This document shows positions 37,936-46,523 of a stretch of DNA of 64,000 nt, piece after piece. Under the pieces are notes generated by a model, which saw nothing but the letters and a program-made list of their open reading frames with translations, did no database searches and had not been told where the DNA came from. The translations under genes were made by a program, and so were the position numbers. Origin of the DNA: Luteimonas mephitis DSM 12574 (lineage in GTDB: Bacteria; Pseudomonadota; Gammaproteobacteria; Xanthomonadales; Xanthomonadaceae); NCBI RefSeq assembly GCF_000422305.1, contig NZ_KE383817.1, positions 130,507 through 194,506 of the forward strand, given 5' to 3'. The first letter of the stretch is position 1, and each line of letters opens with the position of its first letter.

Positions 37936-39759
37936 CTATTCGTCGTAAGGGCGGATCGAATCCGGGACCAGCTTCGCACCTTGCTGTGCCATCAGCCGCC
38001 GTACCTGCGGATCGGCCAGGAAGGCATTCTCGGCCGCGGCCTGGCGCTCGTCGCGCTGGCGCTCGTTGCGCGCATGCAGGGTTTCGGCAACGACCTGTGC
38101 GGCGTCGAAGCGCAGCTGCGGCTGCATCCCCAGCGGCGCCTCCAGCGCGGCGGCCAGCTGCGACACCAGGAACGGCGCCTTCAGGTGGTCGTCGGCCGGC
38201 GGCAGCGACAGTCGCAGCACGCCGTCGGACCAGGCGATGAAACCCGCGCTGGCGGCGAGCTCCTTGACCGGGCCACGCAGGTCGAGATTGGCGACGAAAT
38301 CGGGCCAGGACGCCGCATCGAGATCGATCGGTGCGACTTGCCGGGTGGGTGCAGGGGACGCTGGCGGCTGCGAAGGCGCGTCCGGCTCCGGCCGGGCCTG
38401 CCGGCTCGCCGGCTGCGGCGTCGGCGTGGCCGGCGCAGGTGCTTCCACCGGCCGCGGTGCGCTGGCGTGCCCGGAGGCACCGTGATCCGATTGTCGATGC
38501 CCGGACGAGCGCTGCTCCGATGCGTGTTGCGGCCGCGGCGGTGTTGCCATGCGTTCCGCCGCACGCTGCGGCTGCGGCGTTGCCTGGCCTTCCAGGGCCG
38601 CACGCGCCCCGGCGGGACCCGCACCGCGCTGCGCCGGCGCGGCTGCGCCGGCCGAAACCGCGCCGCCCTCGACCGGCCGGAACGCCAGCATCCGCAGCAG
38701 GCTCATCTCGAAGCCCGCGCGCGCGCTGGGCGCGAGATGCAGGTCGCGGCGGCCGCCCAGCGCCATCTGGTACCAGAGCTGCACGACTTCCGGACGCAGG
38801 CCCGACGCCAGCGCTTCGACGTCCACGCCGCCGGCTTCGACGTCGTTCTCAGGCACCAGCTGCTTCACCTGCACCCGGTGCAGCGCCTCGGCCAGCGCAT
38901 CGAGCACGCCCGCCCAGTCCGGCGAGAACTCCGCCAGCGCGGCGACCTCGTCCAGCAATGCCTTGCCGTCGCCGGCGGCCAGCGCGCCGAGCAGCGCGCC
39001 GACGCGGGTCCGGTCGACGGTGCCGAGCATGGTCGCCAGCGCGGCGTCGGTGAGCGCGTGGTCGGCGTTGGCGCCGGTATAGGCGATGGCCTGGTCGAGC
39101 AGCGACAGCCCGTCGCGCAGGCTGCCGTCCGCGGCCTTGGCCAGCTGGTGCACCGCGCCGGGCTCGGCAGCAATGCCTTCGGCCTCCAGGATCCTGGTGA
39201 TCTGGCCGCCGATCTGCGCCTCGTCCAGGCGCTTGAGGTTGAACTGCAGGCAGCGCGACAGCACGGTGACCAGCAGCTTTTCCGGATCGGTGGTGGCGAA
39301 CAGGAACTTGACGTGCTCCGGCGGCTCCTCGAGCGTCTTGAGCAGCGCGTTGAACGCTGCCTTCGACAGCATGTGCACTTCGTCGATCAGGTAGACCTTG
39401 TAGCGGCCGCGCGAGGGCATGTACTGCGCGTTCTCGATCAGCTCGCGGACGTTGTCGACGCCGGTGTTGGACGCCGCGTCGATCTCCAGCAGGTCGATGT
39501 AGCGGCCGGCGTCGATCGCCTGGCAGGTCTCGCATTCGCCGCAGGGATCGGCGCCGGTGCCGCGCTCGCAGTTCAGGCTCTTGGCGAAGATCCGCGCGAT
39601 CGTGGTCTTGCCGACCCCGCGGGTGCCGGTGAACAGGTAGGCGTGGTGGACGCGGCCCGAATCGAGCGCATTGGACAGCGCGCGGACGACGTGTTCCTGC
39701 CCGACCAGTTCGGCGAAACGCTTGGGGCGCCACTTGCGGGCGAGGACGAGGTAGGACAT
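37936..39759 (-). CDS. dnaX: DNA polymerase III subunits gamma and tau
   Basis: A 607-aa clamp-loader ATPase. Walker A is [13 protein letters not shown] (about 44-56), the zinc module C-x8-C-x2-C-x2-C ([16 protein letters not shown]), Walker B LIDEVHML and the SRC motif LSRCLQF. After the AAA+ and collar domains (to about 370) comes a Pro/Ala/Gln-rich linker (about 375-480) and the tau C-terminal domain that binds polymerase and helicase. I see no A-rich slippery heptamer of the E. coli type, so a gamma form by frameshifting is not evident. Confidence 0.95.
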   Translation of the reverse strand: MSYLVLARKWRPKRFAELVGQEHVVRALSNALDSGRVHHAYLFTGTRGVGKTTIARIFAKSLNCERGTGADPCGECETCQAIDAGRYIDLLEIDAASNTGVDNVRELIENAQYMPSRGRYKVYLIDEVHMLSKAAFNALLKTLEEPPEHVKFLFATTDPEKLLVTVLSRCLQFNLKRLDEAQIGGQITRILEAEGIAAEPGAVHQLAKAADGSLRDGLSLLDQAIAYTGANADHALTDAALATMLGTVDRTRVGALLGALAAGDGKALLDEVAALAEFSPDWAGVLDALAEALHRVQVKQLVPENDVEAGGVDVEALASGLRPEVVQLWYQMALGGRRDLHLAPSARAGFEMSLLRMLAFRPVEGGAVSAGAAAPAQRGAGPAGARAALEGQATPQPQRAAERMATPPRPQHASEQRSSGHRQSDHGASGHASAPRPVEAPAPATPTPQPASRQARPEPDAPSQPPASPAPTRQVAPIDLDAASWPDFVANLDLRGPVKELAASAGFIAWSDGVLRLSLPPADDHLKAPFLVSQLAAALEAPLGMQPQLRFDAAQVVAETLHARNERQRDERQAAAENAFLADPQVRRLMAQQGAKLVPDSIRPYDE

Positions 39760-39856
39760 GGCGCCATTCTGCCGCGCCCCGGCGAACCTTGCCTACCCTG
39801 ATGCCGAACGCACCGCGGCGCGCCCGGACGCGGGGCCGGGTCGCCACGGACTTTTG

Positions 39857-39885
39857 TTGTGATACCCGCCGGTGGAGGCTAGAAT
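39857..39885 (+). promoter_or_regulatory. Sigma-70 promoter of tRNA-Ser(GGA)
   Basis: TTGTGA (39857-39862), exactly 17 nt, TAGAAT (39880-39885). The tRNA starts 44 nt downstream. Confidence 0.75.
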
Positions 39886-39928
39886 CTGCGCCCCTGAGCG
39901 TTGCCGGAAGCTTCCTTCAGGTTCCAGC

Positions 39929-40021
39929 GGAGAGGTGTCCGAGTGGTTGAAGGAGCACGCCTGGAAAGTGTGTAAGCGTCTAAACCGCGCTTCGGGGGTT
40001 CGAATCCCCCTCTCTCCGCCA
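39929..40021 (+). tRNA. tRNA-Ser(GGA)
   Basis: A class II tRNA with a long variable arm. The acceptor GGAGAGG pairs with the 3' TCTCTCC (one G-U pair), discriminator G, encoded CCA. The anticodon loop CT-GGA-AA gives Ser. The T-arm GGGGGTTCGAATCCCCC is perfect. A hairpin terminator begins at the CCA end. Confidence 0.97.
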
Positions 40022-40060
40022 CATACGCCAAGCGCCCCGCAAGGGGCGTTTTGCTTATGT
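40021..40060 (+). terminator. Terminator after tRNA-Ser(GGA)
   Basis: Inner stem CGCCCC-GCAA-GGGGCG followed by TTTT, within an outer ACATA/TATGT pairing. The same core follows the other tRNA-Ser gene at 47.5 kb. Confidence 0.85.
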
Positions 40061-40184
40061 GGCGCAGAGAGGCGATCTGGTACGAATCCCTGCGGGTTCG
40101 ACAAACCGGCAGGACTGCCGATTTGCACGGCGAAGCCGGCCGAAGGGCGAGGCACATGAACGTGCCGAGTGCATCCCCCGGCCG

Positions 40185-40213
40185 GACATCAACGCTCGCG
40201 ATGCTGGTAGAAT
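40185..40213 (+). promoter_or_regulatory. Probable promoter of the SRP RNA gene
   Basis: -10 box TAGAAT (40208-40213), the same hexamer as the tRNA-Ser promoter, 42 nt before the RNA. The -35 position holds GACATC, a weak match at 17 nt. Confidence 0.45.
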
Positions 40214-40255
40214 CCCGCGCTCGCTTCGCGCCGTTGCCCGGCGCGCAGTCTCTAT

Positions 40256-40366
40256 GGTGGCCCCGTCGGCCCCTCGCGACGCTAGGTCGAAAACCCCGCC
40301 AGGGCCGGAAGGCAGCAACGGTATCGATCGACGCGGGCGCCGAGGTCAGCCGGCGGGGCCATCGCC
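40256..40366 (+). ncRNA. ffs: 4.5S signal recognition particle RNA
   Basis: About 111 nt. The apical domain IV has the GGAA tetraloop in GGCCGGAAGGCAGCAACGG with the conserved GCAGC side of the internal loop. The long stem closes with GGTGGCCCCGTCGGC pairing to GCCGGCGGGGCCATCGCC. It binds Ffh for co-translational protein targeting. Ends are set by the pairing and could be off by a few nt. A partial copy of the 3' part follows 185 bp further on. Confidence 0.9.
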
Positions 40367-40487
40367 TTCATCTCTTCCCGGAATTCACGCGGACGGCATG
40401 CACCCGTGTGGCGTATCCGGGCTGTGCACTGCACGGACCCGTGGCGACGGGCCTGCCTTCATTGCAACGGTCACATCCACTCGGCGC

Positions 40488-40553
40488 GGCCGGAAGGCAG
40501 CAACGGTATCGATCGACGCGGGCGCCGAGGCCAGCCGGCGGGGCCATCGCCTT
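40488..40553 (+). pseudogene. Partial duplicate of the SRP RNA gene (3' 60 percent)
   Basis: Positions 40488-40553 repeat 40303-40368 of the SRP RNA gene with one mismatch (40346 T versus 40531 C). The copy includes the tetraloop, the GCAGC segment and the 3' strand of the long stem. The 5' strand is missing: the sequence before it (CACATCCACTCGGCGC) cannot pair with the 3' strand. It therefore should not fold as a normal SRP RNA. Confidence 0.85.
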
Positions 40554-40619
40554 TTCATCGACGATCGCGCGGCCTCGGATTCGGGCACCGCCGGGTAACG
40601 GGGAGGCAACACCCCCGGC

Positions 40620-41033
40620 CTACGGGTGCTGCCAGTCTTCGCCGCCTTCGGCGTAGCGCTCGCGCTTCCAGATCGGCACGCGCGCCTTGACCTCGTCGAT
40701 GACGTAACGGCACGCGGCGAAGGCGGCGTCGCGATGCGCCGCGGTCACGCCCACCCAGACCGCAAGTTCGCCGATCGCCAGGTCGCCGGTGCGATGGACG
40801 CAGCGCGCGTCGAGGATGTCGAACCGTTCGAACGCCTCGGCCAGCACGCGCTCGCCCTCGGCCTCGGCCAGGGCCGCGTAGGCCTCGTAGTGCAGGCCGT
40901 CCACTGCGCGGCCTTCGTTGTGGTTGCGCACGCGGCCCTCGAATGCGGCGAACGCGCCGGCGCGGCCATCGTCCAGGGCATGGCGCAGCGGCGCAATCCC
41001 GAACGGTTTCGGCGACAGCGAGAAGCGCGACAT
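40620..41033 (-). CDS. moaE: Molybdopterin synthase catalytic subunit MoaE
   Basis: A 137-aa large subunit that uses MoaD thiocarboxylate to make molybdopterin. FEGRVRNHNEGRAVDGLHYEAY, VHRTGDLAIGELAVWVGVTAAHR and the active Lys residues in DEVKARVPIWKRERY are all conserved. 8 bp after moaD. Last gene of moaA-moaC-moaD-moaE. Confidence 0.96.
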   Translation of the reverse strand: MSRFSLSPKPFGIAPLRHALDDGRAGAFAAFEGRVRNHNEGRAVDGLHYEAYAALAEAEGERVLAEAFERFDILDARCVHRTGDLAIGELAVWVGVTAAHRDAAFAACRYVIDEVKARVPIWKRERYAEGGEDWQHP

Positions 41034-41041
41034 CGACGCGC

Positions 41042-41284
41042 TCAGCCGCCGCTGACCGGCGGGATGAAGGCGATCTCGCTGCCTTCACGCAGCGCGTCGT
41101 CCCACGAGGCGAACGCACCTCCCACCGCGACGCGCAAGCGCTCGACCGGCAGCGCGAAGCCGTGGCGCTCGCGCAGTTGGGCGTAGAACCCGCGCAGGGT
41201 TCCCGCGTCCGATTGCACGCTTTCGCTGGCCACGCCCGCGGCATCGCGCAGGCTGGCGAAGTACAGCACCGTCACGCGCGCCAT
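41042..41284 (-). CDS. moaD: Molybdopterin synthase sulfur carrier subunit MoaD
   Basis: An 80-aa ubiquitin-like protein ending in SGG, where the terminal Gly carries the thiocarboxylate. VTVLYFASLRDAAG and the end IAFIPPVSGG are typical. Its ATG overlaps the moaC stop (TGATG), so translation is coupled. Confidence 0.95.
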   Translation of the reverse strand: MARVTVLYFASLRDAAGVASESVQSDAGTLRGFYAQLRERHGFALPVERLRVAVGGAFASWDDALREGSEIAFIPPVSGG

Positions 41285-41778
41285 CAGCCGGCCTTCCCGA
41301 AATCGTGGCGGCCGCCGCGCTTGCCCAGCAGCTTCGCCGGCCCCAGCACGAGCGCGTGCGACATCGCCTTGCACATGTCGTAGACGGTCAATGCGGCCAC
41401 CGTCGCGCCGGTGAGCGCTTCCATCTCCACGCCGGTGCGATGCGTGGTCTTCACCGCGCACTCGATGCGCAGCTCGCGCTCGCCGTGCCAGTCGATGCCG
41501 ATGCGCACGCCGTCGATCGGCAGCGGGTGGCAGAACGGAATCAGCTCGTGCGTCCGCTTGACCGCCATGGTGCCGGCGATGATCGCAGTTTCGACGATGC
41601 CGCCCTTGGCGCTGCGCAGCCCGCTCGCGCGCAGCTGCGTGGCGACGACGGGCGGGAACTTCACCCGGCATTCGGCCACCGCTTCGCGCACGGACACGGC
41701 CTTGCCCGACACGTCGACCATCGCCGGGCGCCCGCTGGCGTCGAGGTGGCTGAGTTTGCGTACGGGCTTCGGCTTCAT
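41284..41778 (-). CDS. moaC: Cyclic pyranopterin monophosphate synthase MoaC
   Basis: A 164-aa enzyme of molybdenum cofactor synthesis, acting after MoaA. Conserved segments: [33 protein letters not shown] and [29 protein letters not shown], which carries the catalytic Lys near 133 of the usual numbering. It overlaps moaD and follows moaA by 57 bp. Confidence 0.97.
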   Translation of the reverse strand: MKPKPVRKLSHLDASGRPAMVDVSGKAVSVREAVAECRVKFPPVVATQLRASGLRSAKGGIVETAIIAGTMAVKRTHELIPFCHPLPIDGVRIGIDWHGERELRIECAVKTTHRTGVEMEALTGATVAALTVYDMCKAMSHALVLGPAKLLGKRGGRHDFGKAG

Positions 41779-41835
41779 GGTTCCGGAATTTCGGCAATCG
41801 TGGTGATTGTAAGTCGTCGCGAGACGCGGACACGA

Positions 41836-42858
41836 TTACCCGCCGACCAGGAACATCTCCACATGCCGCCGCGACGCGCCCGCACGGCCACGCAGTTCGC
41901 TGTAGCGGTCGCCGCGCTCCGTCCACAGCCCGGCGACGTGGCCGGCCAGCGCCGCATCTCCATCGCGCAGCCAGGGCCGCAGGTCGGTGCCTTCGGCCGC
42001 AAACAGGCAGGTGTACAGGCGGCCATCGGCGGACACGCGCGCGCGGTGGCAGTCGCCGCAGAACGGCGCGCTGATCGAACTGACGAAGCCGACCTCGCCG
42101 GCACCGTCGTCGAAGCCGTAGCGCGACGCTACCTCGCCGCGATAGTTGGGGTCGAGCGGGCGCAGCGGCCAGCGCGCGTGGATGCGGTCGCGCAGCTGCG
42201 CCGACGGCACGACGCGCGCGGGGTCCCAGCCGTTGCAGGTGCCCACGTCCATGTACTCGATGAAGCGCACGATGTGGCCGCTGCCGCGGAAGCGTTCGAC
42301 CAGCGGCAGCACCTGGTCGTCGTTGACGCCGCGCTGCACGACGCAGTTGAACTTGATGCGCTCGAACCCGGCCTCCTCCGCCGCGGCGATGCCCGCCAGC
42401 ACGTCGGACAGCTCGCCGCGGTCGCCAGAGAGGCGGCGGAACAGCGCCGGATCGAGCGCGTCGAGGCTGACGGTGATCCGCCGCAGCCCGGCATCGCGCA
42501 GCGCGCGCGCCTGCCTGGCGAGCAGCGCGCCGTTGGTGGTCAGTGCCAGGTCGTCGATGCCGTCGATCGCGGCCAGTCGGGCCACCAGTTCGGGCAGGCG
42601 CTTGCGCAGCAGCGGCTCGCCGCCGGTCAGGCGCAGCTTGTGCACGCCCAGCCGCGCGAAGCCGCGCACCAGCGTCTTGATCTCGTCGAACGACAGCCGC
42701 GACGCCGCCTCCATGCCGTAATCGTCGGGCACCCGGTCGGCGGGCATGCAATAACCGCAGCGGAAATTGCAGGCCTCGATCACCGACAGGCGCAGGTCGC
42801 GCAGCGGCCGGCCGAGGCGGTCGAGCGGCATCGCCGGGGCGTCGAGCACGGCGTTCAT
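41836..42858 (-). CDS. moaA: GTP 3',8-cyclase MoaA
   Basis: A 340-aa radical SAM enzyme that starts molybdenum cofactor synthesis. The N-terminal cluster is C-x3-C-x2-C in EACNFRCGYCMP (about 30-37). LTGGEPLLRK is the SAM-binding GGEP. The C-terminal cluster is APFCGDCHRARVSADGRLYTC, and the protein ends in Gly-Gly (LVGG), as MoaA requires. Start at 42858, overlapping the upstream metallo-hydrolase gene by ATGA. Confidence 0.96.
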   Translation of the reverse strand: MNAVLDAPAMPLDRLGRPLRDLRLSVIEACNFRCGYCMPADRVPDDYGMEAASRLSFDEIKTLVRGFARLGVHKLRLTGGEPLLRKRLPELVARLAAIDGIDDLALTTNGALLARQARALRDAGLRRITVSLDALDPALFRRLSGDRGELSDVLAGIAAAEEAGFERIKFNCVVQRGVNDDQVLPLVERFRGSGHIVRFIEYMDVGTCNGWDPARVVPSAQLRDRIHARWPLRPLDPNYRGEVASRYGFDDGAGEVGFVSSISAPFCGDCHRARVSADGRLYTCLFAAEGTDLRPWLRDGDAALAGHVAGLWTERGDRYSELRGRAGASRRHVEMFLVGG

Positions 42859-43613
42859 GCCGGCAGCCCCTGTTGCGCGGTCGGCTCGGCCAGCGCGACC
42901 ACTTCGCCCGGCGTGGCAACGCGGTGCCCGCGCGCGGCCAGCGCCTGGCCGTCGGCGACGCCGGCGTAGTGGTAGAGGATGCAGCGTTCGAGCAGTGCGC
43001 GCGGGTATTCGCGCTCGAGGTCGTCGATGCCGCTGTGCGAAGGATTGCCGTGCAGCGCGCAGTCGTGCGCGACCAGTTCGCCGGCGTCGGCATGTTTGGC
43101 CAGCATCTCCGGGATCGGCCGGGTGTCGCCGCTCCAGACCAGGCTGCCGCGCAGGCGCAGGCCGTAGGTGGTCTCCGGCCAGTGGTGGCGCACCGGGAAG
43201 ACCTCCAGCCGCACCCCGTCGTGCCAGAAGGCATCGCCCAGCGGCACCAGCTGGAAGGCGTCCCAGAAGTTCGCGCCACCCTCGGCCAGCACGTTCGGGT
43301 AGTCGCCGACACGGCGATGGAGCAGCGGCACCACGGTCGCCGGCACGTAGAGTTTCGTCTTGCCCCGGCGCGCCGCGTCGAAGTAATCGGACACGAACAG
43401 CCGTTCGAAGCCGGCGACGTGGTCCATGTGCACGTGGGTGACGAACAGCGCGCGCGGCGCTTCGCCGTAGTGCGCCAGGTACGCGGTCAGCCCTTCGGCG
43501 CCGCAGTCGATGGCCAGCCACGGCGCGCCGTCGCGCTCGATGGTGGCCATCGGCGATCCCAGCTCCACCGCCGAGGCATTGCCGACGCCGTGGAAACGCA
43601 GCGACCAGGCCAT
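42855..43613 (-). CDS. Metallo-beta-lactamase-fold hydrolase
   Basis: A 252-aa MBL-fold protein of the RNase Z/phosphodiesterase type. The metal motif is THVHMDHVAGFERL (about 59-72); later ligands are His in FPVRHHWPETTYG, Asp in WSGDTRPIPE and His in the C-terminal LYHYAGV. Substrate unknown. It precedes moaA with an ATGA overlap, so it may be co-expressed with the molybdenum cofactor genes. The ATG at 43613 lies in TGATG; an in-frame start at 43697 would add a repeat-coded 28-residue extension rich in Asp, Pro and Ala. Confidence 0.82.
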   Translation of the reverse strand: MAWSLRFHGVGNASAVELGSPMATIERDGAPWLAIDCGAEGLTAYLAHYGEAPRALFVTHVHMDHVAGFERLFVSDYFDAARRGKTKLYVPATVVPLLHRRVGDYPNVLAEGGANFWDAFQLVPLGDAFWHDGVRLEVFPVRHHWPETTYGLRLRGSLVWSGDTRPIPEMLAKHADAGELVAHDCALHGNPSHSGIDDLEREYPRALLERCILYHYAGVADGQALAARGHRVATPGEVVALAEPTAQQGLPA

Positions 43614-43687
43614 CAGTACGCGTCCATCCGGTGCAGGTTCATCCGGTGCAGGTTCATCCAGAGCACGTCCATCAAGGGCAGGTCCAT
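43613..43687 (-). CDS. Possible 24-codon leader ORF with tandem MNLHR units
   Basis: A small frame from ATG at 43687 to TGA at 43613-43615. It starts MDLPLMDVLW, then twice MNLHR, then MDAY. The doubled unit comes from a 15-bp tandem repeat (CCGGATGAACCTGCA). The stop overlaps the ATG of the MBL gene (TGATG), the layout of a coupled leader. No clear ribosome-binding site precedes it, so it may not be translated; the same DNA in another frame could encode an N-terminal extension of the MBL protein. Confidence 0.35.
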   Translation of the reverse strand: MDLPLMDVLWMNLHRMNLHRMDAY

Positions 43688-43690
43688 CGG
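43620..43690. repeat. 15-bp tandem repeat between kdkA and the MBL gene
   Basis: CATCCGGTGCAGGTT occurs twice exactly (from about 43625), with shorter CATC-containing echoes to 43690 and beyond. The unit is a multiple of three, so changes in copy number keep any reading frame. Confidence 0.8.
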
Positions 43691-43714
43691 TTCGCATCCA
43701 TCAGGGCATGCCCA

Positions 43715-44473
43715 TCAGATCCCGCGATCCCAGTGTGCGTCGTAGCCCTTGCGCAGACGGGCGAAGTCCTCTTCCACGTCGGCGACGCTGCGATGCCCCC
43801 GCAGCTTGAGCAGCGAGCGTTTCAGTCGCGCCAGGTTGCCCTCGCGCCAGCCGGTGGCGGGAATGCGCAGCGTGCTGCGGTCGAAGTCGATCATCCAGCC
43901 TTTTCCGTCCGCGTCGAACAGCAGGTTGTGGGCATTGAGGTCGGCGTGGTCGAGTCCGGCGCGGTGGAAACGCGCCACCAGGCGCCCGGTTTCGTCCCAG
44001 GGCGCACTGTGGCCGTCGAGCACGGCCAGATCGGCCAGCGAACGTACGTCGGGCAGGCGTTCCATCAGGATCGCGGCGCGGTAGGTCAGGCCCTCGCGCA
44101 GGTAGCTGGCGGCGATCGGCCGCGGCGCCGGCAAGTCCTGCCGGAGCAGTTCGCGCAGCAGCCGGAACTCGGCGAAGCTGCGGGTCTGGTCGGCACCGCG
44201 CCACAGGTACCTGTCGCGGCTGATCTTCGCCGGCAGGCCGCCGCGCAGGTAGTGGCGCAGCACGCAGGGGCCGTGCGAGGCGTCGATGTACCAGGCGCCG
44301 CCACGGCCGCCGTCGCCCACCGGCTGCGCGCGTTCGCCCCAGCCCCTGGGATCGAACCAGCGCGGATCGGCTTGCCGCAGTTGTGTCCCGTCGAACAGAA
44401 TCGACCCCACCCCGCGATCCCCGCGGCCGGCGCGGAACGGCGTCAGGCTTTCGGTAGCATCGAACGCGGCCAT
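43715..44473 (-). CDS. kdkA: 3-deoxy-D-manno-octulosonic acid kinase (KdkA-like)
   Basis: A 252-aa kinase of the KdkA/WaaP type that phosphorylates Kdo in the LPS core. Kinase-like motifs: [16 protein letters not shown] (nucleotide-binding Lys), [19 protein letters not shown], the catalytic loop [15 protein letters not shown] and IDFDRSTLR. Xanthomonads have this gene next to LPS-core transferases. The start lies only 20 bp from the divergent GT9 gene, so their promoters must overlap the coding regions. Confidence 0.88.
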   Translation of the reverse strand: MAAFDATESLTPFRAGRGDRGVGSILFDGTQLRQADPRWFDPRGWGERAQPVGDGGRGGAWYIDASHGPCVLRHYLRGGLPAKISRDRYLWRGADQTRSFAEFRLLRELLRQDLPAPRPIAASYLREGLTYRAAILMERLPDVRSLADLAVLDGHSAPWDETGRLVARFHRAGLDHADLNAHNLLFDADGKGWMIDFDRSTLRIPATGWREGNLARLKRSLLKLRGHRSVADVEEDFARLRKGYDAHWDRGI

Positions 44474-44493
44474 CCGGCGAGTCTATCAAGCGC

Positions 44494-45567
44494 ATGCCTT
44501 CCGATCCCGTTATTCCGGCCCTGTCCGACGCGGCCGTTCATCGCACGATCTGCCTGCTGCGGCTGTCGGCGCTCGGCGATGCCACCCACGTCGTGCCGCT
44601 GGTGCGCACGCTGCACCGCGCGTGGCCGGGCGTGGCGCTGACATGGGTGATCGGAAAGGCCGAACACAAGCTGCTGGAAGGACTCGACGGGGTGGAGTTC
44701 GTCGTCTACGACAAGAAGACCGGCCTGGCCGGCATGCGCGCGCTGCGCCGGCAGTTCGACGGCCGGCGTTTCGACGCGCTGCTGCAGATGCAGGTGGCCG
44801 CGCGCGCCAACCTGCTGTCGGCGTTCGTGCCGGCGACGCGCCGCATCGGCTACGACCGCGCGCGCTCGAAGGACCTGCATGGGCTGTTCGTCAACGAACG
44901 CATCCCGGATCGCCCTGGCATCCATGTGCTCGACGCCATCGGCAGCTTCTGCGAACCGCTGGGGCTGAAGCAGGACACGATCAGCTGGGACCTGCCGGTG
45001 CCGGACGAAGCCCGCGAATGGGCGCGGGCGCAGTGGCCACAGGACGCCGCCCCGACGCTGCTCATCTCGCCGTGTTCCAGCCACGCGCTGCGCAACTGGC
45101 GCGCCGACCGTTACGCCGCCGTGGCCGATCACGCCGCCGCGCGCGGCTGGCGCATCGTGCTGTGCGGCGGCCGCAGCCAGCTCGAGCGCGACACCGCCGA
45201 CGCAATCATCACGTCAATGCAGGCGCCACCGCTGGACCTGGTCGGCAAGGACACCCTCAAGCAGCTGCCCGCCCTGCTGGAACGCGCCGACCTGGTGATG
45301 ACCCCCGACTCCGGCCCCATGCACATCGCCAACGCGATGGGGACGAAAGTGCTGGGCCTGCACGCGGCCAGCAACCCGGTCCGCAGCGGCCCGTACTCGG
45401 ACCGGCGCTACTGCGTGGATCGTTACGACGACGCCGCGCGCAAATACCTCGGCAAGCCGGCAAGCGCGCTGAAATGGGGAACGAAGATCGAACACGACGG
45501 GGTGATGGACCTGGTGACCGTTCCCGATGCCGTTTCCGCGTTTGAACGATTCATGGCATCGCGTTGA
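44494..45567 (+). CDS. Glycosyltransferase family 9 (LPS heptosyltransferase-like)
   Basis: A 357-aa GT-B enzyme. The N-terminal LLRLSALGDATHVVPLVRTL is the GT9 start; the C-terminal LISPCSSHALRNWRADRYA and the nucleotide-sugar loop TPDSGPMHIANAMGTKVLGLHAASNP identify heptosyltransferases such as WaaC and WaaF. The exact acceptor is not evident. It is divergent from kdkA, also an LPS-core gene. Confidence 0.9.
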   Translation: MPSDPVIPALSDAAVHRTICLLRLSALGDATHVVPLVRTLHRAWPGVALTWVIGKAEHKLLEGLDGVEFVVYDKKTGLAGMRALRRQFDGRRFDALLQMQVAARANLLSAFVPATRRIGYDRARSKDLHGLFVNERIPDRPGIHVLDAIGSFCEPLGLKQDTISWDLPVPDEAREWARAQWPQDAAPTLLISPCSSHALRNWRADRYAAVADHAAARGWRIVLCGGRSQLERDTADAIITSMQAPPLDLVGKDTLKQLPALLERADLVMTPDSGPMHIANAMGTKVLGLHAASNPVRSGPYSDRRYCVDRYDDAARKYLGKPASALKWGTKIEHDGVMDLVTVPDAVSAFERFMASR

Positions 45568-45648
45568 AGGGGATTCGCGGAGCTCCGGGCTACCCCGGGT
45601 TGCTGTGCGCCCACGCGTGTCGTGTATCCACGCCAGCCAGGGGGCATC

Positions 45649-46473
45649 ATGAAACAGGGGACACTCGAAACACCCTCCGGGAAAACACCCGGGAAAGCGT
45701 CCAGGAAGGTGTCCGGGAACAGGAGGACATTGCGCATCCTCTTGCTCGTCGCGCTGACGATCACCGTGATGGTGATCTATGGCTGTTCGACCGGCGAGCT
45801 GGGGGTCAGTGACAAGCCCCATGCCCTGCTCAAGGACGACGGCCTGAACTTCATCAGCGCCCTGATCGGCGGCTTTGCCCTCACCGGCGCCATCCTGGCG
45901 CTGTACCTGAACCAGACCCAGCTCGAAGCCACGCTGGAAGAATTCCGCGAATCCAACCACCTGATCCACTACGCGGAACTGGACCGGCTCTACTTCGACC
46001 TGCTCAAGGTTGCGCTGGAACATCCGCACCTGCGCAATCCGGCCAGCATCGGCAACGACGCACTGCGCCGGCAGCAATACGACACGTACGCCTACATGGT
46101 GTGGAACTTCATCGAAACCGTGATCGATCGCGTGGAGATGGAGAAAGCCATCGCCTGCCGGGGCAACCCGGCATCCGGTTCGTCCACTGCTCCGTCGCCA
46201 TCCGAACAGCGCAGCGCGGGCATGGTCCAATCGCTTGCAACGAGTCCGGCGCCGAAAACTACGCAAGCCCAGGATGCGGGCGCCACCGGCGAAAAGAGCG
46301 CCGACGACACCTGCGGACTCAAGTTGCAGGCAACCTGGCAAGCAGCGATCAGAGCAGAAGTCGGCATTCACGGTGCATGGCTGACGGAAAGCAAGGCCGC
46401 CCTGTTCAAGGACAACTTTTCGGCCCTCGTGAAGGATTACTGTCGTCCGGTAACGGCTCGCAACCCGGCTTAG
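45649..46473 (+). CDS. Unrecognised two-helix membrane protein
   Basis: A 274-aa protein of unknown family. A basic N-terminus with repeated Gly-Lys (about 1-35), a first membrane helix (about 38-56, LRILLLVALTITVMVIYG), a second (about 76-96, FISALIGGFALTGAILALYL), then a long charged helix starting QLEATLEEFRESNHLIHYAELDRLYFDLL. The cytoplasmic part ends with a disordered Ser/Pro/Thr linker and a helical tail. The layout reminds me of DUF4760-like and abortive-infection-type proteins, but this is weak. AGGGGG precedes the ATG at 45649. Base composition looks somewhat lower in GC than its neighbours. Confidence 0.7.
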   Translation: MKQGTLETPSGKTPGKASRKVSGNRRTLRILLLVALTITVMVIYGCSTGELGVSDKPHALLKDDGLNFISALIGGFALTGAILALYLNQTQLEATLEEFRESNHLIHYAELDRLYFDLLKVALEHPHLRNPASIGNDALRRQQYDTYAYMVWNFIETVIDRVEMEKAIACRGNPASGSSTAPSPSEQRSAGMVQSLATSPAPKTTQAQDAGATGEKSADDTCGLKLQATWQAAIRAEVGIHGAWLTESKAALFKDNFSALVKDYCRPVTARNPA

Positions 46474-46523
46474 CGGCCGACCACAGGCGATACTGTGCAC
46501 ACCTCCTGAAACAGGATCCCGCC

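Noticed and set aside
37936..39759. Programmed frameshift in dnaX
   Set aside because: No A-rich slippery heptamer with a downstream stem is visible.
37981..39801. 606-codon plus-strand open frame
   Set aside because: Antisense shadow of dnaX.
40488..40553. Second functional SRP RNA gene
   Set aside because: The 5' strand needed to close the long stem is absent.
42859..43610. Molybdenum cofactor riboswitch upstream of moaA
   Set aside because: moaA overlaps the upstream coding region by four bases, leaving no leader for a riboswitch.
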